Shown one piece after another: positions 1-8,198 of a stretch of DNA of 33,294 nucleotides. The stretch covers positions 1-33,294 of the forward strand of contig CAJYVK010000231.1 in assembly GCA_913778455.1 (NCBI GenBank). Direction: 5' to 3'. Both the position numbers and the translations under genes were made by a program. Under the pieces are notes generated by a model, which worked only from the letters and a program-made list of their open reading frames with translations, did no database searches and had not been told where the DNA came from. This stretch comes from an uncultured Hymenobacter sp. (GTDB taxonomy: Bacteria; Bacteroidota; Bacteroidia; Cytophagales; Hymenobacteraceae). The stretch's first letter is position 1, and the number at the start of each line of letters is the position of its first letter.

Positions 1-20
1 CGAAACACTGCGGGAAATTT
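1..20. repeat. Edge fragment of inverted-repeat family H
   Basis: The first 20 bases match 19 of 20 positions of bases 29473-29492, the right arm of the inverted repeat between paaZ and the crotonase gene. The element is cut by the window edge, so the second arm cannot be seen. It lies just downstream of the stop codon of the minus-strand DUF2062 gene. Confidence 0.6.
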
Positions 21-37
21 TTATAAGCAAGCCGACC

Positions 38-592
38 TCACGCCGCCACGGCAACTTCCTCCGCTTCCTCCTGGCGAGCGATAAATTTCTTGAATAACGG
101 CCGCAGGCCCACGTATAGCCCCAGTACCACCGGCACGGCAGCCACGGCCCAAATCATCATGGCCCCGAGCTCGGCCCGCCAGAGTAAATGCAACGCGTGG
201 CTCCAGCCGTCGGTTTTTATCATCGCTTTTATCTGCTTGAGACTGAGGTTCGCTACCTCGTGGCCGTGGCCCAATAGCGTAGCCCCCCAGCGCAAAAACG
301 GCAATAAAAGCAGAAGCTGCACCGGGCTCAGCAGGTGGCACACCACCTGCATGGCCGCCACGTTGAGCTTGAGCCGCAACGCTACGGCCGTGCTCACGAG
401 CGTCGTAATCCCAAAAGTGGGAGCCAGCCCGAAGGCCACGCCCAAGCCGGCGGTGAGTGCCAGGCTGCCGGGGGCCAGCCCGGCCTTGAGCAAGCTCAGA
501 AAGGGGTCGACCAGCCGACGCTGAATCCAGGTGCGGGGCGGGGGCTCAGGTACGGCCCGTACCCCGGTAGCGGAGATGGATGTGATTGTCAT
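38..592 (-). CDS. DUF2062 domain membrane protein
   Basis: A 184-residue protein that resembles the DUF2062 family of small inner-membrane proteins. After a proline-rich N-terminus (about residues 15-25) comes the family-like stretch with FLSLLKAGLAPGSLALTAGL and a GLAPTFG segment. Hydrophobic segments lie at roughly residues 45-70, 80-105 and 140-165, and the C-terminus is charged and Glu-rich. DUF2062 has no firmly established function; some members sit beside glycosyltransferases or envelope genes. Here it is divergent from the BrkB gene across 132 bases, in which I saw no TAnnTTTG promoter element on either strand. The start is the only in-frame ATG that gives the full domain. The family call is from pattern recognition; the function is unknown. 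Confidence 0.75.
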   Translation of the reverse strand: MTITSISATGVRAVPEPPPRTWIQRRLVDPFLSLLKAGLAPGSLALTAGLGVAFGLAPTFGITTLVSTAVALRLKLNVAAMQVVCHLLSPVQLLLLLPFLRWGATLLGHGHEVANLSLKQIKAMIKTDGWSHALHLLWRAELGAMMIWAVAAVPVVLGLYVGLRPLFKKFIARQEEAEEVAVAA

Positions 593-724
593 GCGTAACT
601 AGCCGCGGAAAATACAGGTAAGTAGCGCAACCACTGCTGAGCTAACAGCAGGCCGGGCTACCGGCGGCCGCCTCTTTGTACCCCACCGGGCGCAAAATGT
701 TGTCGGTCCGGTGTTAAGTAATTC

Positions 725-1672
725 ATGGCTAAGGTTACGCCCCCTACTTCCGCGCCGGCTCCGCACCGCTTTCCGTGGTGGGTGGAGTTCTGGCTTTTAC
801 TGCGCCGCGCCGCCCGCGAGCTCGGGGCCAACGACCCCCTGCGGCTGGGGGCGGCCACGGCGTTTTTCACCTCATTTGCACTGCCGCCCATTCTCATCAT
901 CCTGGTGCAGCTGTTGGGTTCGGTGTACTCGGCACGCGGCGCACGGGCCCTGCTGCTCACCAAGCTCGGCGAGGTCATTGGCAGCACCGCCACTGGCCTG
1001 GTGGCCCAAACCGTGCACAACGTGGCCCACGCCGGGCGCAACCGTCTCATAACGTGGCTGGGGTTTGCGTTTCTGGTGTTTATCGCCACTACGCTGTTTA
1101 CCGTCATTCAGCACTCACTCAATCAGTTGTGGCACGTGCGGCCGCGGCGGCAGCTCAGCCAGGTATCGGTGGCGGCCCGCGAGCGAGTGCGCTCGGCGGG
1201 GGTGCTGCTGGCGACGGCGGTGCTGTCGGTACTGGCTTTTTCGGCCGATGCGGCGCTGTCGCTGTTTGCCGATTTTGTGTCTGACTTCGACCCCACGTTC
1301 GCCTTCTACGTGGTGTGGGTGCTCAATTTTATGGTGAGTCTGCTCATCATGGCCGTGTGGTGCGGCTTCGTATTTCGCACCCTCAGCGCGGCCAAGGTGC
1401 CCTGGCCGGCGGTGCGACGCGGAGCGCTGCTCACGGCCGTGCTCATTGAGCTGGGGGAGCGCGTACTGGGGCAATTACTGGTGGGGCGCGACCTCGGCCC
1501 CATCTACGGGCCGGCGGCCAGCTCGGTGCTGGTCTTGCTGTTCGTGTTTTACTCGGCCATGATTTTTTACTTCGGCGCGGCCTTCACCTGGGCCTACGCC
1601 CACCACGTGGGGCTGGACATTCGCCCCAAAAAAACCGCCGTGCGCTACCGCCTGGTGAACGTGGCGGAATAA
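725..1672 (+). CDS. YihY/virulence factor BrkB family membrane protein
   Basis: A 315-residue polytopic inner-membrane protein of the YihY/BrkB family. Hydrophobic segments are visible at about residues 43-66, 107-127, 155-180, 190-220, 232-250 and 262-290, close to the six expected. The typical family end is present: GPIYGPAASSVLVLLFVFYS followed by a second aromatic-rich stretch ending in FTWAYA (about residues 258-290). Family members were once annotated as ribonuclease BN, an assignment later dropped. The transport or envelope role remains undefined. The cytoplasmic tail is short and basic (RPKKTAVRYR). The next gene, a helicase on the same strand, is separated by an inverted repeat, so co-transcription is uncertain. 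Confidence 0.88.
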   Translation: MAKVTPPTSAPAPHRFPWWVEFWLLLRRAARELGANDPLRLGAATAFFTSFALPPILIILVQLLGSVYSARGARALLLTKLGEVIGSTATGLVAQTVHNVAHAGRNRLITWLGFAFLVFIATTLFTVIQHSLNQLWHVRPRRQLSQVSVAARERVRSAGVLLATAVLSVLAFSADAALSLFADFVSDFDPTFAFYVVWVLNFMVSLLIMAVWCGFVFRTLSAAKVPWPAVRRGALLTAVLIELGERVLGQLLVGRDLGPIYGPAASSVLVLLFVFYSAMIFYFGAAFTWAYAHHVGLDIRPKKTAVRYRLVNVAE

Positions 1673-1678
1673 CTGTAT

Positions 1679-1765
1679 GGTAAGCTTTAGCTTGCCCGGC
1701 GCCTGGGTACAGCGACCTGGAGTCTAGGCGCAGCTCGCCTTGCGCCAGGCAAGCTAAAGCTTACC
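1679..1765. repeat. Inverted repeat family E, copy 1
   Basis: Arms 1679-1696 and 1748-1765 are perfect 18-base reverse complements (GGTAAGCTTTAGCTTGCC) around a 51-base loop. The arm core TAAGCTTTAGCTT recurs at 23413-23425. Each arm holds its own small dyad (AAGCT TT AGCTT). The element starts 6 bases after the BrkB stop and ends 26 bases before the helicase start. Confidence 0.85.
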
Positions 1766-1779
1766 CTACCCCCTAGTCG

Positions 1780-1787
1780 TACCTTTG
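1780..1787 (+). promoter_or_regulatory. Bacteroidota -7 promoter element of the helicase gene
   Basis: TACCTTTG fits the Bacteroidota -7 consensus TAnnTTTG. Only four bases separate it from the helicase ATG at 1792, so transcription would start at or next to the start codon (leaderless mRNA). No clear TTG was seen at -33. Confidence 0.5.
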
Positions 1788-1791
1788 CCGG

Positions 1792-3228
1792 ATGCAAGCT
1801 GATTCTGCCGCTCCGGCCTCGTTTTCCGATTTCAACCTCTCGCCCGAACTTTTGAAAGGTTTGGCTGAGCTGAATTTTACCCGGCCCACGCCCGTGCAGG
1901 CGCTGGTGCTCCAGCCCGCCCTCGACCTCCAGGACGTGGCTGGGCAGGCGCCTACCGGCTCGGGCAAAACGGCGGCCTACGGGCTGGCCATCCTGGCCCA
2001 GGTCGATACTACCGCCAAGGCGGTGCAGGCCATCGTGCTGGTGCCTGCCCGCGAGCTGGCTCTGCAAGTGCGCGACGCCCTCAAAAGCCTGGGCAAGTAC
2101 CTGCCCGCCCCCGGCCTGCGGGTGGCGGCCCTCTACGGCGGCCACGCCATGCGCGACGAGGTCTCGACCCTGCAACAGACGCCCCACGTGGTGGTAGCCA
2201 CTCCTGGCCGCCTGCTCGACCATTTAGAGAAACGCAACATCGTCCCCAACAAGCTGAAAGTATTGGTGTTGGACGAGGCTGACAAGCTGCTCGACCTGAA
2301 ATTTCAGGAGGAAATGGCGACCATCGTCAGCCGCCTGCCGCGCCGCCGCCAGACGCTCCTATTCTCGGCCACCATGCCCGATAAGGTGCTGGCCTTGGTG
2401 CGCGAATACCTCACCCGCCCCCGCCTGCTCACCGCCGCCGGCGGCCTCAACGGCGAGATTACCGGCGAAGCCCTGCCCGCCTCGCTCACCCTGCGCGGCC
2501 ACGTGCTGAATGCCGTGGAAGAAAAGCCCGCCGCCCTCTACCACCTGCTCCAGCAGCCCGAAACGGGCCAGACGCTCATCTTCGCCAACACCCGCGACAA
2601 GGTGGAAGAACTGGCCCAGTTCCTGCGCGGCCGGGGCGTGGCGGCCGAGGTGCTCCACGGCAAATTACCCCAGCCCGAGCGCGACAAAGCCCTGATGAAG
2701 CTGCGCAACAACTCGGCCCAGGCGCTGGTGGCCACCGACGTAGCCGCCCGCGGCATCGACGTGCCGGCCCTTGATACGGTCATTCAGTACGACCTGCCGC
2801 ACGATGCCGAAACCTTCCAGCACCGGGCCGGCCGCACGGCGCGGGCCGGCGTGGCGGGCACCGCTCACCTGCTGGCCACCCCACCCGAGCAAACCCGCGT
2901 GCAAGCCTGGCCCGCCGCCCAGGCCGCGCAGTGGACGCGCCTCAAGCCGGCCCCGCTCCCCCCGGCCAACGCCGCCAACAAGCTCCCTCGCCCCGAAACC
3001 ATCACGCTGCACGTTACAGCCGGTAAGAAGCACAAGGTCAGTGCCCACGACTTAGTGGGGGCCTTCGTTAACGTGGGTGGGCTCGAACGCCACACCGTGG
3101 GCCGCATCGAGGTTTTCGACTTCTACTCGTACGTGGCCGTGCCCCGCAAGCAGGCCGCCGCGCTGCTCGAAAAGCTCAACGGCGCTAAAGTCAAGGGCGT
3201 GAAAGTGCGCGTGACGGAGGTGGCGTAA
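1792..3228 (+). CDS. DEAD-box ATP-dependent RNA helicase with DbpA-type RNA-binding tail
   Basis: A 478-residue RNA helicase. All core motifs are visible: the Q-motif region (FSDFNLSPEL, residues 11-20, and PTPVQ, 32-36), Walker A APTGSGKT (53-60), motif Ia PARELA (85-90), TPGR (137-140), DEAD (161-164), SAT (192-194), IFANT (263-267), TDVAARGID (315-323) and HRAGRTARAG (344-353). Residues about 403-478 resemble the DbpA RNA-binding domain, which in E. coli DbpA recognises 23S rRNA helix 92. A role in ribosome assembly is therefore likely, but the symbol dbpA is not certain because Bacteroidota carry several paralogues. The start follows a TAnnTTTG element directly. The next gene is convergent. 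Confidence 0.93.
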   Translation: MQADSAAPASFSDFNLSPELLKGLAELNFTRPTPVQALVLQPALDLQDVAGQAPTGSGKTAAYGLAILAQVDTTAKAVQAIVLVPARELALQVRDALKSLGKYLPAPGLRVAALYGGHAMRDEVSTLQQTPHVVVATPGRLLDHLEKRNIVPNKLKVLVLDEADKLLDLKFQEEMATIVSRLPRRRQTLLFSATMPDKVLALVREYLTRPRLLTAAGGLNGEITGEALPASLTLRGHVLNAVEEKPAALYHLLQQPETGQTLIFANTRDKVEELAQFLRGRGVAAEVLHGKLPQPERDKALMKLRNNSAQALVATDVAARGIDVPALDTVIQYDLPHDAETFQHRAGRTARAGVAGTAHLLATPPEQTRVQAWPAAQAAQWTRLKPAPLPPANAANKLPRPETITLHVTAGKKHKVSAHDLVGAFVNVGGLERHTVGRIEVFDFYSYVAVPRKQAAALLEKLNGAKVKGVKVRVTEVA

Positions 3229-3283
3229 CGACGCAGCTTAACGGGTGCTGGCCGGGCTTCAAGCAGCATTTAGAAGCGCTTGT

Positions 3284-3406
3284 CGCAGTGATCCTTTGCG
3301 TCTGTCATGCGGAGCTTGCGAAGCATCTTATCGCGTCCGAGCAAACTGCTCTGACCTGACAAGATGCTTCGCAAGCTCCGCATGACAGACGCAAAGGATC
3401 ACTGCG
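3284..3406. repeat. Inverted repeat family C, copy 1
   Basis: Arms 3284-3332 and 3358-3406 are 49 bases each and pair with one mismatch, around a 25-base loop. It is the longest perfect-like hairpin in the window. The inner part of the right arm, GACAAGATGCTTCGC, recurs in copies at 18273-18381 (as far as GACAAGATGCTTC) and 30325-30411. It sits between the convergent helicase and esterase genes, where it could also act as a bidirectional transcription barrier, although no U-run follows. Confidence 0.92.
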
Positions 3407-3432
3407 CCGCTATTAGATAGCCAGCTACATTG

Positions 3433-5430
3433 CTACTGGTGTCCAGCCGTAGTCAGGGGCCAATTATCAGTGCGGAAGGGCACGGCTGGCAAGCCTTCTT
3501 TATTGACGAGGTTCCCATTCGGGTTATCGGCCCAGTCGTAGCGCACGGCCACGGGCTGGGGTACGTCGGGACTCTGTACGACCACCTCTTTGCCGTCGAG
3601 CCGGGCCGTGGCCCAATAGAATTTGTGGTCGGCCCCCGCCACGGCGAAACCTTGCAGCGCCGGCCCGTTTTTGACGGCGAGCTCCGCGCCGGGCTGGTTG
3701 AATTTCAAACGAATGGCATTGCCCGCCACGGCCATACTAGCGTAGGTTGGGCCGTTGGCTACCACTTTTTTATCGCCGTAGGCAACGCGGCGGGCAGCCA
3801 GGGCCAGGCGACGGCCCACCTCCTGCTTGTTGTGCGGGTGAATATCGGCCGCCTCGCCGATGTCGATGGCGGTGGCCATGCCGGTACCGGGCACTTGCAG
3901 CGTCAGCGCCTGCGCCTCGCGCAGCTCGGCCCAGGCCGACTCGGTGGGCGTGGGCTGGGCGGGCATGAAGCTGGCTAATTGCACAAATAGGAAGGGCAGC
4001 TCGGCCTGCCATTTTTGGCGCCAGTCGGCGATGAGCGCCGGAAACAGCGTGCGGTATTGCTCCGCCCGGTCGGCGTTGCTTTCCCCCTGGTACCAGATAA
4101 CGCCCTTGAGCGCGAAGGGCTGGAGCGGGGCAATCATCCCGTTATAGAGGGTAGTAGGCGCGTTCTGGCCGCTACCGGGCACCGGGGGCACGGGCAGCAC
4201 CTGCGGGTCGAAGCCGGGCTGATACTGCCATGAGCCGGCCAGCGACAGCCCGGATGTACCATTGGCGGGAGCCAGCAGCAAGTCTTTGGGCTCGCCGGTA
4301 ATACCGCCCCCGCCGCCCGTATCCACCACGCGCACGGCGATGACGTTGCGGCCGGGGCGCAGTACCCCGGCCGGTATCGGATAGCGGCGCAGCTGATCGT
4401 AGCCGTTGCCGTAGCCCACCCGCACGCCGTTGATGAACGTACTGTCGGCGTCGTCAATCTTGCCCAGCGTGAGGGTAAGCGGCTGGCTGGCCAGGTCGGC
4501 GGGCAGGTCAATTTCCTTGCGGAGCCACATCACCCCGTCGTAGTTGGCCAGCCCCGGCGTGCTTTCCCAGATGCCGGGCAGGGGCAGGGTGGGCCAGGCG
4601 CGGGCATCTACGGCAGGGCTGGCCCAGGTTTGGCCGCCGGGCAGGTAGCCCCGGTCGTAGGTACGGGCGTTGCGCAGCAGCTCGCGCTGCTGGGCCTCGT
4701 AGGCCCGCTGGTCGTCGTTGAGGTTGGTAGTGCGGCGGGCGAAGTCAGCCACCTGCGGGGCGAATACCGGCAGGGCTTGCAGGCCATCGGCGCTGGTCCA
4801 GGCCTCGGCGGGCGTGCCGCCCCAGCTACTCACGAGCAGCCCCACGGGCACTTTGTACTGCTGATGCACATTGCGGCCAAAAAAATACGCCACCGCCGAG
4901 AGCTGGGCCACCGTGGCCGGACTGCACACCTGCCAGCCGGTGCCAGCTACCTCGGCCTGCGGCCGGTAGGCTACGGTTTGAGTCACGGTAAAGAAGCGGA
5001 TGCGGGGCCAGTTGGCCGCCGCAATTTCTTGGTCGGCCTGCTGCACGGGCTGGTAGCCGCCGGGGCGGTCTTTCACGGGCATCTGCATGTTCGACTGGCC
5101 CGAGGCCAGCCACACGTCACCCACCAGCACGTCGGTCAGCGCGATGGTATTCTGGCCCTGCACCGTGAGCTCGTACGGGCCGCCGGCGGGCGTGGCGGGC
5201 AGCGTGGCCTGCCAGCGGCCGCTGGCATCGGGAGTCGAAGCCGCGTAGGTTTTCCCCCGAAACGTAACGCGCACCTGCTCGCCCGGCGCGGCCCAGCCCC
5301 ACACCGGCACCGGCCGCTCGCGCTGAAGCACCATATGGCTGCCCACTAAGGCCGGCAGGCGCACGGTAGCGTGGGCAAATGGCGCGGCCAGCAGCAAGCC
5401 AGCGGCGCAGGTCAGGGAATAACGAAGCAT
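3433..5430 (-). CDS. Sialate O-acetylesterase-type SGNH esterase, secreted
   Basis: A 665-residue exported esterase of the sialate O-acetylesterase/acetylxylan esterase type. An N-terminal signal peptide ends near residue 20-22 (hydrophobic AAGLLLAAPFAHA). A beta-rich N-terminal domain is followed by block I ASGQSNMQMP with nucleophile Ser113, then by WYQGESNA, and by DIHPHNK with Asp529 and His531 as the likely rest of the triad. An inserted jelly-roll-like region lies between the two catalytic halves, as is usual in this family. It is expected to remove O-acetyl groups from sialic acid or plant polysaccharides. The divergent neighbour is a GH43-type glycosidase, which favours acetylated hemicellulose as substrate. 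That substrate is an inference from context. Confidence 0.88.
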   Translation of the reverse strand: MLRYSLTCAAGLLLAAPFAHATVRLPALVGSHMVLQRERPVPVWGWAAPGEQVRVTFRGKTYAASTPDASGRWQATLPATPAGGPYELTVQGQNTIALTDVLVGDVWLASGQSNMQMPVKDRPGGYQPVQQADQEIAAANWPRIRFFTVTQTVAYRPQAEVAGTGWQVCSPATVAQLSAVAYFFGRNVHQQYKVPVGLLVSSWGGTPAEAWTSADGLQALPVFAPQVADFARRTTNLNDDQRAYEAQQRELLRNARTYDRGYLPGGQTWASPAVDARAWPTLPLPGIWESTPGLANYDGVMWLRKEIDLPADLASQPLTLTLGKIDDADSTFINGVRVGYGNGYDQLRRYPIPAGVLRPGRNVIAVRVVDTGGGGGITGEPKDLLLAPANGTSGLSLAGSWQYQPGFDPQVLPVPPVPGSGQNAPTTLYNGMIAPLQPFALKGVIWYQGESNADRAEQYRTLFPALIADWRQKWQAELPFLFVQLASFMPAQPTPTESAWAELREAQALTLQVPGTGMATAIDIGEAADIHPHNKQEVGRRLALAARRVAYGDKKVVANGPTYASMAVAGNAIRLKFNQPGAELAVKNGPALQGFAVAGADHKFYWATARLDGKEVVVQSPDVPQPVAVRYDWADNPNGNLVNKEGLPAVPFRTDNWPLTTAGHQ

Positions 5431-5618
5431 AAAGGCAATGGAAAAGGAGTAGAATGAAGCGATTGGCCGGGGCGGCCGGCAGTTTTTCTGCGAATATTAA
5501 TCCCTCGCGCCGCAATTACCTCTCGGCTGGGCTGGGCACCCGGGCGATAGCCAATATCTTCGGGCACTCATTGCCATTCCCACCGGGCCGCGTGCGGCCG
5601 TCCTTTTCCCAATTTTGC

Positions 5619-6620
5619 ATGTTCAGAAGCTCGCTTCTCGCCCTAGCCGGGGCGCTGGCCTGCCGCGCCGCCGTCGCGCAACAGCCTGCCCAAGCTGCCC
5701 CCCGGTCGGGCAACCCGATTTTCCCCGGTTGGTACGCCGACCCGGAGGCGGCCATTTTCGGCTCGCAGTACTGGATTTACCCCACCTACTCCGCCCCGTA
5801 TGAGCAGCAGGTGTTTCTAGATGCCTTTTCCTCGCCCGACCTCGTGCACTGGACCAAGCATCCGCGCGTACTTGACACGGCCAGCGTGAAGTGGGCGCAC
5901 CGGGCAATGTGGGCACCCGCCATCGTGGCCAAGGGGGGCAAGTACTACCTCTTTTTTGGGGCCAATGACTACCACCCCGAAAAGCCCAACGAGCCGCCGG
6001 GGGGCATCGGCGTGGCCGTGGCCGACAACCCGGCCGGGCCATTTCGCGACTACCTCAAGCGCCCGCTCGTGGGTACCATTGAGCACGGGGCCCAGCCCAT
6101 TGACCAGTTCGTGTTCAAGGATGTCGATGGCAAGTACTACCTCATTTACGGCGGCTGGCAACACTGCAACATCGCCCAGCTCAAGGACGATTTTACGGGC
6201 TTCGTACCCTACGCCGACGGCTCGGTGTTCAAGTCCATTACCCCTAAAAATTATGTCGAGGGGCCGGTGATGTTCCGCCGCCAAGGCAAGTATTATTTCA
6301 TGTGGAGCGAGGGCGGCTGGACCGGCCCCGACTACTCGGTGGCCTACGCCGTGGGAAACTCCCCCTTCGGGCCGTTTGAGCGGGTGGGCAAGGTCTTGCA
6401 GCAGGACTTGCAGGTGGGCACCGGCGCGGGGCACCACGCGGTTATCCAAGTGCCGGGTACCGATCGCTGGTACATCGCCTACCACCGCCACCCCCTGGGC
6501 GACCCCGACGGCAACCACCGCGTGGTGTGCCTCGACGAACTGCACTTCGACAAGAGCGGCCGCATTCTGCCCGTCAAAATCACCACCCAGGGCGTACCCG
6601 CCCAGCCGCTCAAACAGTAA
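5619..6620 (+). CDS. Glycoside hydrolase family 43-type protein, secreted
   Basis: A 333-residue protein with a signal peptide (MFRSSLLALAGALACRAAVA, residues 1-20) and a five-bladed beta-propeller glycosidase of GH43 type. Candidate catalytic residues are Asp41 (GWYADPEA), Asp162 (PIDQFVFKD) and Glu214 (NYVEGPVMF), in the order and contexts expected for base, pKa modulator and acid. Family members are beta-xylosidases, arabinofuranosidases or related enzymes, and the exact substrate cannot be read from sequence. The reading frame is open further upstream to 5454, but the signal peptide fixes the start at 5619. CAATTTTG (5610-5617), one base off TAnnTTTG, lies directly before the ATG. It is divergent from the esterase gene, and 19 bases separate it from the phosphatase-like gene. 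Confidence 0.87.
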   Translation: MFRSSLLALAGALACRAAVAQQPAQAAPRSGNPIFPGWYADPEAAIFGSQYWIYPTYSAPYEQQVFLDAFSSPDLVHWTKHPRVLDTASVKWAHRAMWAPAIVAKGGKYYLFFGANDYHPEKPNEPPGGIGVAVADNPAGPFRDYLKRPLVGTIEHGAQPIDQFVFKDVDGKYYLIYGGWQHCNIAQLKDDFTGFVPYADGSVFKSITPKNYVEGPVMFRRQGKYYFMWSEGGWTGPDYSVAYAVGNSPFGPFERVGKVLQQDLQVGTGAGHHAVIQVPGTDRWYIAYHRHPLGDPDGNHRVVCLDELHFDKSGRILPVKITTQGVPAQPLKQ

Positions 6621-6639
6621 CTAACCAAGCTCTTACCCC

Positions 6640-7008
6640 TTGTCCGAAACCCCCGCGCCCTACCCCCGGCAGCTCCTGTTCATTTGCAGCCAGAACCGCT
6701 GGCGCAGCCTCACGGCCGAGCGTTTGCTGGCCGACCATCCTTACCTGCTGGCCCGCTCGGCGGGCACCGAGCCGGGGGCCCGGGTACGCGTGACCGCTGG
6801 CCACCTGGGCTGGGCCGAGGTCATTTTTGTGATGGAAAAGCGGCATGCCGAGCGCCTGCGGGCCAAGTTTGGGCCGGAGCTGCGCGGTAAGCCGCTCGTT
6901 ACGCTGCGGATTCCCGACAATTACCGGCTCGACGACCCGGCCCTGGTGGCGCGGCTGCACGAAGAGCTGCACGCCTACTTCGGCCAGCCGCTGGCTGCTA
7001 TTCGATAG
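6640..7008 (+). CDS. Low-molecular-weight protein tyrosine phosphatase-like protein
   Basis: A 122-residue cytoplasmic protein. Near the N-terminus it has FICSQNRWRS, a C-X5-R phosphatase P-loop with Cys16 and Arg22 followed by Ser23 and TAE, as in low-molecular-weight tyrosine phosphatases. It resembles the short predicted phosphatases grouped in COG4551 rather than the 150-residue classic enzymes. The VIFVMEKRH segment (61-69) and IPDNY (91-95) are typical of that group. The usual DPY general-acid segment is not obvious; Asp98-Asp99-Pro100 may serve. The start appears to be TTG, since the first ATG in frame (6832) would remove the P-loop. It is 19 bases after the glycosidase gene and 27 bases before lpxD. 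The substrate is unknown. Confidence 0.75.
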   Translation: MSETPAPYPRQLLFICSQNRWRSLTAERLLADHPYLLARSAGTEPGARVRVTAGHLGWAEVIFVMEKRHAERLRAKFGPELRGKPLVTLRIPDNYRLDDPALVARLHEELHAYFGQPLAAIR

Positions 7009-7020
7009 CGTGCCCGCCCG

Positions 7021-7028
7021 TACTTTTG
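7021..7028 (+). promoter_or_regulatory. Bacteroidota -7 promoter element of lpxD
   Basis: TACTTTTG matches TAnnTTTG and lies 7 bases before the lpxD ATG, in the 27-base gap after the phosphatase-like gene. The predicted transcript would have a leader of only a few bases or none. No clear -33 element was seen. Confidence 0.5.
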
Positions 7029-7035
7029 CCCCCCT

Positions 7036-8076
7036 ATGAAATTTACCGTTGGTCAGATTGCCCAGGTGGTGGGCGGCACCGTAGAGGGTGACGCCGAAGC
7101 CGCCGTATCGAGCCTGGCAAAGATTGAGGAGGCCGGTCCCGGCTCCCTCGCCTTCCTGGCGAATGCCAAGTACGAGCCTTTTTTGTACACTACCCGCGCT
7201 ACGGCCGTCATTGTCAGCCCCGAGCTACCCCTGCGCCAGGCTGTCGCCGCCAGCCTCATCCGGGTAGCCGACCCCTACTCGGCGTTTACCAAGCTACTCG
7301 AATTCTATGCCCAGGCCACGCGCATGGGCAAGCGCGGCGTGGAGCAGCCCAGCTACCTCGGCGAGAGCTCGACCATTGGGGCGGGCCACTACCGGGGGGC
7401 TTTTTCCTACGTGGGCGAGAACTGCGTGATTGGGGAGAACGTGCTCATTTTTCCGCACGCCTACATCGGCGACCGGGTGCGCATCGGCGATAATTCCATC
7501 ATCCACGCCGGGGCTAAGATTTACGCCGATACCGTCATCGGCCAGCGCTGCGTGGTGAAGGCCGGGGCGGTGGTGGGCACCGACGGCTTCGGCTTCGCAC
7601 CCCAGCCCGACGGCTCGTACCGGGCCATTCCGCAGATTGGGAACGTGGTGCTCGAAGACGACGTGAGCATCGGGGCCAACGCCACGGTAGACTGCGCCAC
7701 GATGGGCAGCACGGTGGTGCGCCAGGGGACCAAAATCGATAACCTCGTGCAGCTAGCCCACAACGTGGAAATTGGCAAGCACACGGTTATCGCGGCCCAG
7801 ACCGGCATTTCGGGGTCCAGCAAAGTGGGCGACTACTGCGTGCTGGCCGGGCAGGTGGGCATAGTGGGCCACATCGCGCTGGCCAACCGCACCACCGTCA
7901 CGGCCCAGAGCGGCGTGCAGAAATCCACGAAGGAGGAAGGCCAGGTATTGCAGGGCTACCCGGCCTTCGGCCTCAGGGAAAATCAGCGGGCTACGGCCGT
8001 CTACCGCCGCCTGCCCGAGCTGGAACGTCGCCTCATCGCCCTCGAAAAAAGCCAGCCAGCGCCGGATAAGGCGTAG
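7036..8076 (+). CDS. lpxD: UDP-3-O-acylglucosamine N-acyltransferase LpxD
   Basis: A 346-residue enzyme for the third step of lipid A synthesis, which adds a 3-hydroxyacyl chain from ACP to the 2-amino group of UDP-3-O-acylglucosamine. The N-terminal uridine-binding domain (about 1-100) is followed by a left-handed beta-helix of hexapeptide repeats (about 105-310, for example IGENVLIFPHAYIGDRVRIG) and a C-terminal helix. His242 in QLAHNVEIG matches the catalytic His239 of E. coli LpxD. The length matches the family. It is the first of three consecutive lipid A genes, with lpxC-fabZ and lpxA following on the same strand, the order usual in Bacteroidota. A TAnnTTTG element directly precedes it. 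Confidence 0.96.
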   Translation: MKFTVGQIAQVVGGTVEGDAEAAVSSLAKIEEAGPGSLAFLANAKYEPFLYTTRATAVIVSPELPLRQAVAASLIRVADPYSAFTKLLEFYAQATRMGKRGVEQPSYLGESSTIGAGHYRGAFSYVGENCVIGENVLIFPHAYIGDRVRIGDNSIIHAGAKIYADTVIGQRCVVKAGAVVGTDGFGFAPQPDGSYRAIPQIGNVVLEDDVSIGANATVDCATMGSTVVRQGTKIDNLVQLAHNVEIGKHTVIAAQTGISGSSKVGDYCVLAGQVGIVGHIALANRTTVTAQSGVQKSTKEEGQVLQGYPAFGLRENQRATAVYRRLPELERRLIALEKSQPAPDKA

Positions 8077-8081
8077 CTTTG
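8074..8081 (+). promoter_or_regulatory. Possible -7 element at the lpxD stop
   Basis: TAGCTTTG matches TAnnTTTG and overlaps the lpxD stop codon. If active, it would start a transcript about 110 bases before lpxC that contains the whole family A hairpin as its leader. No -33 element is clear, so this is weak. Confidence 0.25.
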
Positions 8082-8094
8082 CACCTGAATTTGG

Positions 8095-8195
8095 GCCGTT
8101 AGCTACTAGCTGTTAGCTGTTAGCTGCTTTTACTAGCATCGGATTGCCCGCTCTCCCCTACAGCTAACAGCTACTAGCTATCAGCTAACAGCTAG
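8095..8195. repeat. Inverted repeat family A, copy 1
   Basis: The left part carries tandem AGCTGTTAGCTGTTAGCTG and the right part carries its complement in broken tandem units. The best perfect arms are 8114-8126 and 8161-8173 (TAGCTGTTAGCTG and its complement), and pairing extends outward imperfectly. The right side ends three bases before the lpxC ATG at 8199. Related copies are at 10529-10596 and 25932-26014. Confidence 0.85.
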
Positions 8196-8198
8196 ATA

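Noticed and set aside
593..724. A promoter of TAnnTTTG type for the BrkB or DUF2062 gene
   Set aside because: Only CCTCTTTG was seen, lacking the TA; I did not find a convincing element on either strand.
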